Part shown: positions 49,092 through 62,000 of the stretch, piece after piece | Layout of the letters: the number at the start of each line of letters is the position of its first letter | Numbering within the stretch: the stretch's first letter is position 1 | Source: Gonatopus flavifemur | Lineage: Eukaryota > Arthropoda > Insecta > Hymenoptera > Dryinidae | Assembly: GCA_018340375.1 (NCBI GenBank) | Contig: JAFFJZ010000020.1 | Coordinates: forward strand, 2,852,001-2,916,000 | Direction: 5' to 3' | Length of the DNA: 64,000 nucleotides | The notes under the pieces: generated by a model | Databases searched by the model: none | Seen by the model: the letters and a program-made list of their open reading frames with translations, nothing else | Told to the model about the DNA's origin: nothing | Translations under genes and position numbers: made by a program

Positions 49092-49840
49092 TTAAGGGGT
49101 TTTGTTCCGATTATTTGGATGTTCCATGTGGTGTCCCGCAGGGCTCTCATCCCAACTAACATTTCAATTCTTGAAGATATCTGAAAGAATACTTAATTGA
49201 GAGATCTTTAGGAACTTTCTTGAACAGTTCTGAAGCAGTCTTGAGGTTATATGAGCACATGATCATAAATAACACAGAATAAAACTCTGAATGTACCTGT
49301 TATGACAATCGTATTGCGAATGAGAAATCCATGAATTAAAAGCTTGAATCAACCATTGAGATATCAAGAAATTTGAAAGTTTGTAAAAAGTACGATTTTG
49401 TCGCCTTATGACGTGCACAATAAAATTACCGAATATCCACTTCACAACAATTTGTCAGAAATACTTTAGAAGGAATCTGCGGTATTCACGAAATATTAAC
49501 GACCACTAGAACACAGAATTGATTCCTGAATATATTCCACTAAATTTATTCATCTTTCCTATTTGTAAGTACATTCAACTCTTTTGATATTTATCCATGT
49601 GACGATAAGAGAAAATGCTGTGACTCTTTGTTTTCCTTCAAATTACTCAACAGTTGTATTGATCTGCCCTCCTTTTTGGAATTAGTGAACTTTCGTGTAC
49701 CCGGAAGATTGTTGAGACACCCTTCGGACTTATTTGATGTTCCTTTTTCTACTTCCACTGTAGGATAAAATTCTCCGTTGTCAAGGATGTGTCGTATTGA
49801 TAATCAAGCTAACCTATCACCACACTTTGATTTTTTTAAT

Positions 49841-50640
49841 TCTAGTTTATGCTCTTTCTCGATAAATTTTTATAGGGGCTTATTGCAATAATATAAATTG
49901 TCTTATTTTGCTCGATTATACTATTTATAGCTGTATTCTTATGCATGAGTGAACTCTGTTTTTTTTGTATTATGCAACTTGTTTGCGTTAATCTTTTACT
50001 TGATTGTATTCATTGGGCATTTGTCCGTTGGAAATACGAATAAATTGTTAAATCACGCATTAGATGACACCTAAGGTGAAACCGAAAGAACAATTTAGGG
50101 AATAGTAACAGAGCGCATGCGGATAAGTAAGGGGGAGAGAATCGGCGTATAGTCAAGGCTTTTTTGCGGAAGAAAGACGCGCGATAGTAGAGAGGAGTCG
50201 GAGTCGGTGAAAGCGTGCGATAGGGGTCGGACGCGTTACGTAAAACGAGGCTTGAGTGGCGTGGATGTGTCGTGCGTGGAAGGCGCGTTAGTTTAGTAGG
50301 TTCGTAAATGCGATTTGCCGCGAATAGTTTAGTTTTTGTTAAGCGTTTCAGCATTAATCGTTGGAGTACTTTATATCATGTCGTTTCGAGGTACAATTAG
50401 TTTGATGAGGTGCTATTGTAATTAATTATTAATTAATTTTCTACTTCATTGAATGAACGTTTATTCTTATTCAAATAAACACATTCGTGTGTGTGAGTGT
50501 TCTTTACAAAAGAAAAGCTATCCTGAAAGTTCCAAGGTCCTCATTAGTGGTGTATGCGTGGTGAAATTCTTAACATATCAGAAGTCGGATTCTACTCACT
50601 GAAAACCCACAAGAAGCATTCATGGAAGTTTGAAAATAAA
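49841..50640. other. Gene-free stretch before the gypsy remnant
   Basis: AT-rich to about 50050, then a more GC-rich block (50090-50310). This block could be the leader or LTR region of the following gypsy-like element, but I find no second copy to show an LTR pair. No gene is supported here. Confidence 0.35.
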
Positions 50641-50842
50641 GTGAGTGCATTCAAAGTGCGTGGAAATGGCAGTGAGCGATGCCGAGTTCGAAGAATTCAT
50701 TCGGCGAAATCAGCTCCTAGTGGAAGAATTAATCGATCGAAGATTAAGTAATATGTCTAACGCGCAATTAATGGCGGCCGTGAATCGTCTGTGGATACCG
50801 GAATTGCCGAACCACGAGGTCGGGGAAGAGAAGCATCTAATA

Positions 50843-52141
50843 TCAGGTTGGCAACTAAGTAATTGTGGATTTCACTCATAGATGGTGTTAGTTGAATTTT
50901 TAGGTTTGCAGACGTAGTACAAATGTAAAACACATCTTGTTATTTGATAGTTGGCAATTCAGCTGTCAATCAGTAACAAAATTGTTTGATCGCTTGCGTA
51001 GTTTTCGTTTGGCGTTCGTTGAGAAATGGAAAATCAAAAGGAACATTTTCGTCATATTTTTCTTTTTTATTTCCGCAAAGGGAAAAACGCATCGCAAGCT
51101 CATAAAAAGTTATATGCTGTTTATGGTGACGAAGCCTTAAAAGAACGGCAGTGTCAAAATTGGTTTGCCAAATTTCGTTCTGGTGATTTTTCACTCAAAG
51201 ATGAAAAACGCTCTGGTCGTCCAGTTGACGTTGATGACGCCCTAATGAAAGCAATAATCGATTCGGATCGTCACAGTACAACACGTGAGATTGCAGAGAA
51301 ACTTCATGTATCACATACATGCATTGAAAATCACTTAAAACAACTTGGCTATGTTCAAAAACTCGATACATCGGTTCCTCACGAACTGAAAGGAACGCAT
51401 TCAACGCAACGCATTAACATCTGCAATTTGCTCAAGAAACGTAATGAAAATGATCCATTTTTAAAACGACTGATAACTGGCGATGGAAAATGGGTTGTGT
51501 ACAACAATATCAAGCGGAAAAGATTGTGGAGCAGGTCAGGTGAACTAACTCGAACAACAGCAAAAGCTGATATATTTATGAAAAGAAGGTTTTGTTATCA
51601 GTTTGATGGGATTACAAAGGAATTGTCTACTTTGAACTCTGACCACCCAACCGAACGATCAATTCTGATGTCTACATTGAACAACTAACGAAATTAAACA
51701 ATGCAGTTAAAGAAAAGCGGCCCGAATTGACAAATCGAAAAGGTGTTGTATTCCATCATGACAATGCAAGGCCACACACATCTTTGGTCACTCGGCAAAA
51801 ATTATTGGAGCTTGGTTGGGGTTGGTTTGGGATCTTTTGCCACATCCACCATATAGTCCTGACCTTGCACCATCTGATTACTTTTTGTTTCGATCTTTCC
51901 AAAACTCCTTGAATGGTAAAAATTTCAGTAATGATGATGATGTCAAATCGTACCTGATTCAGTTTTTTGCTAATAAAAACCAGAAGTTTCATGAACGTGG
52001 GATTATGATGCTGCCTGAAAGATGGCAAAAGGTCATCGATCAAAATGGGCAATACATTACAGAATAAAGTTATTCAGTTCCATGAAAAAAGTGGCTTTGA
52101 TTTTCTAACAAGAATCCGCAATTACTTAGTTGCAAACCCAA
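50843..52141 (+). mobile_element. Mariner element, copy 2, inside the gypsy gag
   Basis: This 1,299-bp element has diverged inverted ends (TCAGGTTGGCAACTAAGTAA against TTGGGTTTGCAACTAAGTAA, inverse) and TA on both sides (50841-50842 and 52142-52143). Removing it joins the gag reading EEKHL-IDRRLW. It is a different mariner family from the copy at 38341, as both the ends and the transposase differ. Confidence 0.93.
51026..52067 (+). pseudogene. Mariner transposase, multiple frameshifts
   Basis: Transposase of the mariner superfamily, broken into pieces. The first (51026-51688) starts MENQKEHFRHIFLFYFRKGK and contains RQCQNWFAKFRSGDFSLKDE and ITGDGKWVVYNN, where the usual E after the first catalytic Asp is G. 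The second piece (about 51727-51825) carries HHDNARPHTSLVTR. The third (51816-52067) carries PPYSPDLAPSDYFLF and GIMMLPERWQKVIDQNGQ. At least two frameshifts (about 51590-51690 and 51825) and some missing residues in the middle make it inactive. Relatives of this family are common in insects and are known for horizontal spread. Confidence 0.92.
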
Positions 52142-53344
52142 TAGATCGACGACTATGGATCGTGTAGGTGGAGCTGCGGCGCCCCCTAACACATCACGCA
52201 ACTCAGAGACGGATCGTGCGACCAACGAGAATTTACAGGAAAATCGAGACACGAGGGGATTAGTTTCCCGCATGGTGGAAGAGAATAGAAGGAGAGATCA
52301 AGCTTTGGAACGCTTGGTGGAGAGGGTAACCATTGATCGCCGAGAAAATGGATCTGAACCACAAGCAGAACGACTACGAAACGTGGAACCACGTGACGGC
52401 AATTGTGATAATTTCCACGTAATGCCTGATTTGAACGCCCATATCGATACGTACAGCGGCGAAGTCGATGAAATAAAAGCACAAGAATGGCTCCGATCTA
52501 TCGAATCAAGAAAAAACATTGCACCGATGACCAGATTCTTTTACCTTGGAAACTGCACGAACACATTTAACGGGAGCAGCAAAACAATGGTATTTACGTG
52601 TCGGTAATACTATCAACAGCTGGGCTGAGTTCAAAACCGCGTTCCGCTACACGTTTCAACCTCCAGGGAGCACGACAGCGAGATGGTTAGAGATGGATAC
52701 CCGAACACAACAAAAAGACGAAAGCATTAGTGCATATTTCCAAGCGAAAGCTAAGTTGTGTTACGACTTGTATTCATCTGACCAGGAAACTAAGGAGCAG
52801 ATATTAATCGGTCTTTGGTCAAAAGATACGTGTACTGCAGTGGAAGCTAGAGACCAGGAGACTCTCAACGACTGATTACACGATTTGATAAAGTGTGAAC
52901 GAACGGAGCAGCAGCGACTGGAAAGAATCAGAGTCAAAGAAGGCAAAACTCCGCAAAGTCATACACCGACGCGCTATGTCAAGGAAAATGATTGATCGAC
53001 GGATAAGACAGATGAATCGGAAGCTCGACACTGACAGGATCGTGCACGTGATGAAGCGAACAGGAATGAAGGAAAAAAGTGTTATGTGTGCAGTCAATAC
53101 GGACACTTGGCAAAAGATTGCGAAAAAAGTTCAAAAGGAATAAAGTGTTTCAAGTGTGGAGAGTTTGGCTCCACCCAACGACAATGTACGAAAGCGGAGG
53201 CGACGCAAGCATCTACGCCACGGACGATGCAACCTATTTACCGACAGAAGGACAACGCTGCGAGTAAATATATCAAAAGAATTCAAATAAACGGAATTGA
53301 GTGCGAGGGACTTATAGACGTCGGGAGTACCGAATGTACAGTGG

Positions 53345-54100
53345 ATGTTCCGTCGTGCGCCTGCAGACGGGGACGACTACATACAGCGTATACCTCTCCT
53401 CCAGCGGGATCACATGACCTAATTGCAAATTAGGGGAAATGGTCATCGACACGAGATGATCGCTGATAATCGATCGAGTCAGTGCGGCAAGAAGACTCCT
53501 CGCGTGAACCCACGCTTCTTATTCTAATACTTCTTACACGTGTCGCATCACTATTCTCTTTCTCTCCGTATCGATCTGACTAGTATACTTCGCGTATCCT
53601 CTCCCGTCGTTATACAAAAGTATTCAGATATGAAAAACATTTAGTGCTCACGGTGGTGGCTGTTTTCTCTACCTTCATGAAGGCATCGTTCCTCATTTCG
53701 CTCTCTCCGTGGGGTCTTCTTCTCTTCGACATTCTCTTCGTCGATGACTGTCTGCTTCTCGTGGAATCTACGGTGCACCGCAACGCTGCTGTATGCATGT
53801 ATGAGTGAGTCGAATGATTCTCTGGCCAGTGAATGGTAATATTAACCGCATAATGTTCTTTAATTATTGATTGCTTGAATTCAGAGGAAGTGACACTTCT
53901 GAACTAGCATAATTTCCTTTTGTATTTGATTACGAGTTCAATTATATGTTGTTTGAATTTAATTACTCTCTTTCTCCTACTGCATGAGTCTACCTAGAGC
54001 GAGACAGAATTTATTCCATCTCATACAGTCCGCTAACGCTTCCGAAATCCCTTCTTTTTGCAATACAAGTTCAATATTCAATTTTCTCTCCATTTCTCCA
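53345..54100. other. Unrecognised 750-bp insertion in the protease region
   Basis: The protease reading is interrupted after ECTV and resumes near 54108. The intervening DNA is CT-rich in places (53540-53600 and 53690-53770) and has no coding frame I recognise. It might be a solo LTR of another element, but I could not find a target duplication. Confidence 0.4.
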
Positions 54101-54829
54101 TGTCAGCATGGCGAAGGCCGAAACAGTGGAAGCAACACGAGCCCTGTTATCCGGATTCACCATCGAACCTAATGTGGTCTCATTGAAAAGTTTTAGACCA
54201 CAAGAATTTCGAGTGACGTCACCAGGGACTGTGACATCAACGGTTGAAGTGGACGGTGTCAAAGTGTACGATATACCAGTACGAGTAGTACCAGATGATT
54301 CACAGCAGGTGGACGTAATCATTGGTCAAACATTCACAGAGGCTCCACATGTCAAGTATACCAAGTGTGGGGACAAATTCACCTTCGAAGAACTTAACTC
54401 GACCGAGTTAGAGGAGGAAACCTCCAATTCGGCTGAGGATACGGACAACAACGGAACCACGATATTGCCACCGTAGTCAATTAATTTCGTACAAATGGAG
54501 AGTAACTCTGGAGAGGTTACAATACCTCTTACCAACTTGAGCACGCAGGAAGAAAAGGTCGACTCATCAATGTGCTCGGTCAAAATGAAGTGGAAGCTGG
54601 CAGCCGCGAGCTGGCGGCCGCAGGGGTTATGTTTTGGCTGGGACTGTACCTGAACAAAACGATCAAACTATTTGGATATTTCCTACATAAATACATGCGG
54701 AAATAAAATAATGGTGATATCTAAAGACATGAATTTGTAGTATTTGAGACGAGGAATTCGAAAACATAAGATTTGTCTCGATACGAGGTCGTTTTCATAG
54801 AATTTTTTGCAGAAAAACGAGGGGTTATG

Positions 54830-56430
54830 TATTGGTTCAAACGAATTTCATCACCTACTGATGAGACGGCGTTCGATTCAGAGGATGAGAAGCATCAATT
54901 CTTATAGGATTTTGTCTGGGGAATCCAATGGTATAAGTTTCATTTTGTTACGCGGCCGTTTTCGTGGGTTTTTTGTCGATAAGAAGCGACATTTCTAACA
55001 ATGTTGACATGATTTCGGTGAATTTTGTTATTTCGTGACAGGACGTCGTCCGACCTAGGGATGGAAATCCATCAATTCTTATGGGAAATTGTCCAGGGAA
55101 TCCAACGGTGTATGACTCTTTCCGTTACGCGGCCGTTTTCATGCAGTTTTCGTCGAAAGAAAGCGGGACTTTTGTCAATTTGCCCACAATTTGTATGAAT
55201 TTCGTTATTTAATGACAGGTCGACGTGCGATTATTGGAATAAAATCTATGAATTCTTATGAGGAATTGTCCACAGAATCCAACGATATACGGCTCAATCC
55301 GTTACGCCGCCGTGTTCTTGAATTTTCACGCGAAAACGCATTGGCTGGTAATTGATGGAATAATCCAGATTATGCGAATTCCTCCAGCAGCCGCGGGGTT
55401 GCCGTTCGATTGGAAGGATGAGATGCATCAATTCTTATAGCAAATTGTCCAAGGAATCCAACGGTGTATGACTCATTCCGTTACGCGGCCGTGTTCATGC
55501 AGTTTTCATCGAAAGAAAGCGAGACTTTTGTCAATTTCCCCACAATTTTCATGAATTTCGTTGTTTAATGACAGGTCGACGTCCGATTATTGGAATAAAA
55601 TCTATGAATTCTTATGAGGAATTGTCCACAGAATCCGACGATATACGGCTCAATCCATTACGCCGCCGTGTTCTTGAATTTTCACGCGAAAACGCATTGG
55701 CTGGTAATTGACGGAATAATCCAGATTATGCGAATTCCTCCAGCGGCCGCGGGGTTGTCGTTCGATTGGAATCATGAGATGCATCAATTCTCATAGCAAA
55801 TTGTCCAAGGAATCCCACGGTGTATGACTCTTTCCGTTACGCGGCCGTTTTCATGCAGTTTTCGTCGAAAGAAAGCGAGACTTTTGTCAATTTGCCCACA
55901 ATTTGTATGAATTTCGTTATTTAATGACAGGTCGACGTCCGATTATTGGAATAAAATCTATGAATTCTTATGAGGAATTGTCCACAGAATCCGACGATAT
56001 ACGGCTCACTTCGTTACGCCGCCGTGTTCTTGAATTTTCACGCGAAAACGCATTGGCTGGTAATTGATGGAACAATCCAGATTATGCGAATTCCTCCAGC
56101 AGCCGCGGGGTTGTCGTTCGATTGGAAGGATGAGATGCATCAATTCTTATAGCAAATTGCCCAAGGAATCCAACGGTGTATGACTCATTCCGTTACGCGG
56201 CCGTGTTCATGCAGTTTTCATCGAAAGAAAGCGAGACTTTTGTCAATTTCCCCACAATTTTCATGAATTTCGTTATTTAATGACAGGTCGACGTTCGATT
56301 ATTGGAATAAAATCTATGAATTCTTATGAGGAATTCTCCACAGAATCCGATGATATACGGCTCAATCCGGCACGCCGCCGTGTCCTTGAATTTTCACGCG
56401 AAAACGCATTGGCTGGTGATTGATTGAATA
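54830..56430. repeat. 356-bp tandem array with 178-bp substructure
   Basis: Strong units begin near 55216, 55572, 55928 and 56284, a period of 356 bp, marked by GACAGGTCGACGTCCGATTA and GAATTGTCCACAGAATCC. Each unit contains two related halves: one has GTATGACTCATTCCGTTACG, the other ATACGGCTCAATCCGTTACG. The array is therefore a dimer of about 178 bp. More diverged halves extend left to about 54830. Repeated 60-residue open frames in it (55258, 55614 and 55970) come from the period and are not genes. Confidence 0.88.
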
Positions 56431-56486
56431 ATCATTACATATGCGAATTCTTCCATAGGCTGCTAGCACTCTCTTACTTCTTCCCA

Positions 56487-56712
56487 CACTGTAAAAAATT
56501 CCTTTGTACATTCACAAAAAACGTTTGGAAGTTTTTTACATAACTTTTTCTTCGTTGGAGTTCAGAAAAAACTTTGCAGAAAATCAAAAACTTTTGTCAA
56601 ACAACAAAAATTTCGAAGTTCTCCAAACTTTTTTTCTGGAATCCAACGAAAAAAAAGTTATGTAAAAAACCTTTTTTGTAAATCTACACAGGGATTCTCT
56701 ACTGTGTGATTT
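56487..56712. mobile_element. CACTGTAAAAAATTCC foldback, copy A
   Basis: The left end CACTGTAAAAAATTCCTTTG is present; the right end is degraded. The arms include GTTTGGAAGTTTTTTACATA and its inverse. It is a sister of the copies at 57066 and 57393. Confidence 0.6.
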
Positions 56713-57065
56713 CCATTCCTGTATGAGTGAAAATGTCATTCGAAATATGTTTCTTCCATTACATCGATCACGACGAACGTTTCGCTATCGGATGTGTATG
56801 GAATCACAATCCGTATCTTTTGTTTTCATTATCCCCAAATTTTCTAGGTATCCAATTGCCATCGCCTTGGACCTCGAAATCGTCCAAAATGGACTCGTTA
56901 TGTAACCGAAAATCTACCTGAACATTCCAATACCTGATATTTGCGAGATCATCACCTGGAAAATTTGTTGTTGTGACAAGAAATGTATACACGCATTAGA
57001 TTTCGTAATTTGTTCTAATATTTGGAATCGTAGATGTTGAAATAACTTTCAAAATTCATTCATCA

Positions 57066-57292
57066 CACTGTAAAAAATTTCTTTGTAGATTTACAAACGA
57101 AGTTCGGAAGTTTTTTACATAACTTTTCTTCCGTTGAATTTCAGAAAAAAGTTTGCAGAAAATCAAGAAATTTTGTCAACCAACAAAAATTTTCGATGTT
57201 CTCCGAACTTTTTTTTGGAATCCAACGAAAAAAAGTTATGTAAAAAACTTCCAAACGTTTTTTGTAAATTCACAAAGAAATTTTTTACAGTG
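57066..57292. mobile_element. CACTGTAAAAAATTTC foldback, copy B
   Basis: The ends are CACTGTAAAAAATTTCTTTG and the inverse AAATTTTTTACAGTG. The arms of about 100 bp include AGTTTTTTACATAACTTTTC. No protein. It shares its terminal bases with the larger element at 46267. Confidence 0.78.
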
Positions 57293-57392
57293 TTATATAA
57301 CCAAAAAAGTCTGAGAAAGCCGGATGTAATTCTTCGAAATTCGATGCGTTCAGGTATTTACGATAGCAATCAACAATTTATTTTCTTCCATG

Positions 57393-57621
57393 CTCTGTGA
57401 AAAATGTATTTGTGGATTTGCAAACAAACTTTGGAAGTTTTCTACATGAACATTTTTTCTGGTAGATTCCGAAATAAAGTTTGGAGAGAATCAAAAATTA
57501 TTGTTATTTGACAAAAATTTTCAATTTCTTCCAAACTTTATTCTGGAATCAACCAGAAATCATGTTTACGTAAGAAACTTCCAAACTTTTCTTTTAAATC
57601 CACAAAGATATCTTTTACAGT
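57393..57621. mobile_element. CACTGTAAAAAA-related foldback, copy C
   Basis: The left end is CTGTGAAAAATGTATTTGTG and the right end CTTTTACAGTG. The arms are clearly diverged relatives of copies A and B (TTTGGAAGTTTTCTACATGA). Confidence 0.65.
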
Positions 57622-59055
57622 GTGCACCATTATGAGAATCTAAGATATTTTCCCATATTTGGTGATTGAAACGATACGACAGTTACCATGTGAGTACGTT
57701 CCATTTTCCAAACAAACAATTTTTCCGAAATATCAAATTTGGACTGTGTGACGACGAAGATGAAGTGTTAGAAAACCATTCCTGGAAATTACAGATTTTT
57801 CCATGAACTCACTTCCGATTAATTTGGTACCAGAAAAGCGTGCTCGGATGGTAACACACCTATTCTCTCAAACCCAGTAGCTTATTCATTTTCCGTTGCG
57901 ATTCATTTTTCTCCGTTGTTGCTTTTCTGTTTCTTTGATTTCATGTTCATGCATATGAGTCTGTTCGTAGCTTCGTTGGTATCCCTTCTCCTCTCTCAAA
58001 ATCGCCAATCGGAAGGTCAACATTGCGTCCACACTGTTGCCATCATTGTTTACTCCAGATTCTCAATTGTCTTAGTTTTCAATTCTATCAATATCATCAG
58101 GTCAACTACTGCAAATCTTCGTGTTACATTTGAACTGAAGACCGCCTGTGCAGAAGTCAAATTCAGCTGGTTCATTTCTCTTACACGTTTTTTCGTTTCA
58201 AACGGTTATAAAGTGTTTGAATCCTATTTTAGTTCATTTTTATTAGTAGAGTTGAAAGTATTCATCTCTCGGAAAAGATTTCCTTTACTTTGTTTTTTGT
58301 TCCACCGATTATTATCTATCATTTTCAAGGAATCGCGTTCCGAAATTTCAATTTACATGTATTTTAGTTTTCTACGTTACTTAGGTTAGTGCATTTTTAA
58401 TGTGTTCGTTGTAAAGTAACTCGCATAATCAAAGCACGGTTGGTGTTATTCAGAGAAAGTCGTTCATCGAATGAATCTTTCAAAAATTCTGAAACAGCGG
58501 ATATATTTTATTTACTAAGGTTACAGCTTTCGTCTTTTTATGAGTTTTTCATAACTTTTGTTCATTTTCCGTTAATAGTTGAAACGGTTTCTCTTTATCA
58601 CGGAAGCTCAGATTCAGTTTTCGTTCAATTAGTCATCAATACACATTTCACCTGCTGAGAAATATCTCATCTTCATTTGAATTACATGTACCTTAGAGTT
58701 TATCATAATTCTTCATTACACATTCATAATCATATGAATATTTATTTTTTACGTGGATATATTCAACATATATTTCGTTTGTTTCTTTAGTTCCTCCTTC
58801 ATTTTACTAATAAGCAATTATTACCATCAAGAATCAGGCTTTGGAAACCTTTAATTTTATGTATTGTAGATTTATATGCTTGTCATATAATGAAATGCAT
58901 TTTATGCATGGAAGCGTATGTTGTTCTGTTCAAAGTGAGGCGTTTTATCCCTTGTTCACAAATTTCGTTCATCTTATTTTATTTCCATAACTGAAGACGT
59001 TTTTCGTTCGTATCGTTTGATTTCTTTTCTTTCTTTCGTTTTACTTGTCATAAAC
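57622..59055. other. Presumed leader of the DDE/Ulp1 element
   Basis: About 1.4 kb between the MITE cluster and the ATG of the large frame. A piece of the GATACCAG-family right half (TGCTCGGATGGTAACACACC) lies near 57838. The frame at 57916-58389 is T-rich and looks accidental. I found no convincing promoter. Confidence 0.4.
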
Positions 59056-62000
59056 ATGAAAATTACTCATGAAGCGATAGCTGAAGCTATCCTGGAGATT
59101 TATCCCAATGTTGAACCAGCAACAGCATGTCAAGATTTATGTCGACAATCTTTCAGCAAGACTTGTGGCACATGGAAAGTCCTGTGCAGTCGGATATTAA
59201 AAGGGTCATCAGAAAAAACTGTACTGAAACATATGTTGAAGTGTTTCGCCATGTTTTCGAGAAATAGTTTACTCATTCAAAACCTCGCAGAAGGAAAATA
59301 CAAAGCGAACATCACTAAGTTAGTGCTCGAAAATTGTAATCCTGAAAGTGAAGATTCAATGATCAGTATAAATACGAATTGTGAATTGAGTAAGAATGGA
59401 GATCTATATACAGCAGAAAATACTGATGATTCACAGAAAATAATTTCAGAAATGTCATCGCTGAACATTGATGAAAATGATAATAAGCTTTTGCGAAATG
59501 TGGAAATGTGTTCCAATAAAGATATATGTTATTGTAGTCGTGAAGATAACATTTCCGATGAATTATCTACAAACTACGATCCTGAGTGTAATATCCAAGC
59601 ATTGCAACGTGATATAGATCAAAGAACACATCAACAACAGAGCTCCGCAGACTGTGAGAATGATCTCAGATTGACAATCCCCGACAAGAAATCCGGAAAT
59701 AGTGTATACTTTACTCCATCTTATGATGAAAATCAGAATGAAGTCCCCGAAGAACCATCATCTCCTACCAAAAGTTGTATGTCTTTGCTCTCCTCTTCTA
59801 CAACGTATATTGATGACTGCAATCCTCTTGCAATTCAACAAGAAGTAGCATCATCCATACTCCCTGATGACGATTGGAATATACCAGATTTAACATCTGC
59901 GAGTCTCGAAAACGCACGCGAATATGTTGTTGATCTTGTTCCTCAATCTTGTCAAATTTCTAGAAATGGAAAAGTTTTTGAAGTAACCACGTATCCTCTG
60001 AAGCCTTGTATTTCTTTGTCATCTTCTACCATAAGTTGTGTAGAAGAATTCACTCCTTCGGTCTCTGAAAATGACGTACAGTCATCTTGTTCATTCAATA
60101 GTGATGGGAATGAATCTTTTGAGGAACACGATGGAATTAGAGATGAAAAAGACTTATCTCGCATTTCTGATCAAAGCGACGCAAGTGATGAAGAAAAAAA
60201 AAATGATATTTACAGGAATTCGAAAACCTTGAATAGAGAATTTTCTGATGATGAATTGAAAGTACAAATAATGGGATTTGAACTGGATGCAAAATTAATT
60301 ATTCCTCGCGAATTTTGGAAAAAATATTGGGGTAAAAGTAATGCTAAGGGCCGTGTACTTTTCTTGAGGTCATGGTATGAAGATTTCAACTATTATTTCG
60401 AACAAAGTTATCCAATTTGTGTACTGTCATTCAAGTGGCATAAATGCTATGACAACAAAAGTGACAGACAGCGTTATGTGACTATTCAAGCAAAATGTAA
60501 AAATTCCACATGCACAACATTTAGGTTTATCAGTATTGATCGAATATATGAACCGTTCTGTGATGTGCCGATGCTCGTATTTATAAGCTCAGAATTATGC
60601 CACCTTAAGAAAGAAAATCATCGCAGATTCGTGAGGAGGGAGACACGAGAAAAAGAGAAAATGTTGATGAAAGGACGTGCACCGACAATTCATGCACAAC
60701 AGAATCTTGCAGAAACATCCAAATTATTCGCACAACAGTTACAATATGGTAACCTGAATCACGCCCCAAGTAGCATGATCTATCAAAAAATTGCTAACGA
60801 AGAGAAGATATGTGGAAATTTGGATAAGAATGTAGATATTGCTTTGATGGAATTATCTATAAAGTTTCGAGAATCATGGCCTGGACAGTATCGTCCAGGT
60901 TATATACAAGAAAGTTCAACAAATCCTGTGCGCATCGTTCTTTTCACAGAAATCATTATCAAGTATCTATTGACCCTCAAATCCCAATATATCAATTGTT
61001 ACTTTGATAGTACTGGTTCAGTTATCGCAAGAGTTCCAAACATTGTATCCAAAAGAGAAGTTCCTAGTGTTCCACTTAATAAAAGAAAAAATCCAATTTT
61101 TTATTATGCATTGGTTTTACCCGGCAGCAAAACTTATGGACCACTCCCTGTTGCAGAGTTTATTTCCGAGATTCATGATGTAGCAGCAATATCAGCATTC
61201 TTACTCAGATTTAATGCCAGTGTGAAACGTCACACAGATAAACTTCTTATAAATAAAATTGAAGTAGATTTTAGCCTGGCATTAATACAATCATGTTTGT
61301 TGGCGTTTAACACAATGAGTTTATCTGAATACTTGAAATTAACGTTTCAAAGCGCAGAAGGAAACGATTTCGAATTTTTCATGAAGAACTTGACAATCAT
61401 TCACATTTGCTCTACTCACTTATTACGTACAGTGTTTCGTAAAATTAAAACTCTTACAAACAACAAAAGCATACGATCTACGATCGGTGCTATGATCAGT
61501 AAATTTATACACTCTGAAAATTTGGAATCAGCTGCACGTATCATGATGGATTTGGTTTGTATTTTTGGTATCAGAACGAAGACACGGAATCAACAAAAAA
61601 TTTTACGTGATTTACCAACGATAGAGTTACCCACATTCAGCAGTGACGATGAAGAGGAATATGAAAAAAATGAAGAGATAGAGAACTGGGACAATGAAAC
61701 AGAAAATCGTAATGCTAATGATCAAATTCCAAAATTATCCAATCCTTCAACATCCAAAAATGTGCGCCATAATTCACCATATTATCAGTATTTTGGTGGA
61801 ATATATGTAAGCTTATTAGATCGAACTGTACATGCTCATCGTCATATTAAAATATCACGTAATCAGCAATTTGGTTTCAAACATAAAAAAACGTCAAAGC
61901 AGGGAAAACCACAGGGACTGAAATACTATGGTACCAGAAAACTTGTAATCCGTAGCGTAAGCGCATTGTGCGTAAGCGCACAAAATTGTGTACTGAAGAA

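Larger units (their letters stand above)
45480..49840 (+). mobile_element. Jockey-like LINE, broken by three MITEs
   Basis: Remnant of a non-LTR retrotransposon ORF2. Its endonuclease C-terminal part (about 45530-45768) reads LKQMNYIVDSSNCTLDLLFS and VNVDAYHPPL. After the first MITE comes NFLGSFDWVSSLADCSVNG. After the second comes the linker RFVPTRHSRESKFPLWFSSD, then reverse transcriptase with KSAGPDGIPP (about 47845), NGSKADVKNYRSIS and the catalytic block AIYLDLSKAFDRVSHDIL. After the third MITE comes GVPQGSH (49130-49150). The region with the second catalytic motif is missing; 49151-49600 is unrecognised. A C-terminal piece with LELVNFRVPGRLLRHPSDLF lies at about 49660-49800. Frameshifts occur near 45745 and 47650-47840. 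No functional product. Confidence 0.88.
50645..54640 (+). mobile_element. Ty3/gypsy-like gag-protease remnant
   Basis: Broken gag region: its N-terminal part (about 50666-50840) reads AVSDAEFEEFIRRNQLLVEE, then the frame is interrupted by the mariner at 50843-52141. It resumes at 52155 with a coiled, charged segment. A capsid-like block follows from 52546, LTGAAKQWYLRVGNTINSWA and FKTAFRYTFQPPGS, after a frameshift. Two zinc knuckles follow, CYVCSQYGHLAKDC (about 53082-53124) and CFKCGEFGSTQRQC; the second has Ser in place of His. Then comes a retropepsin motif GLIDVGSTECTV, with Val replacing Thr of the usual D-T/S-G. A roughly 750-bp unrelated insertion (about 53345-54100) splits the protease, which resumes as AKAETVEATRALLSGFTIEP and ends at 54476. 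No reverse transcriptase or integrase follows. Inactive. Confidence 0.82.

Noticed and set aside
55258..56152. Three similar 60-residue frames starting MRNCPQNPTIYGS
   Set aside because: They recur at exactly the 356-bp array period, show no codon-biased divergence and lie in subterminal repeats.
57916..58389. 157-residue frame with hydrophobic stretches
   Set aside because: T-rich composition makes Phe/Leu/Ser-rich frames likely by chance; no conserved motif and no splice context.
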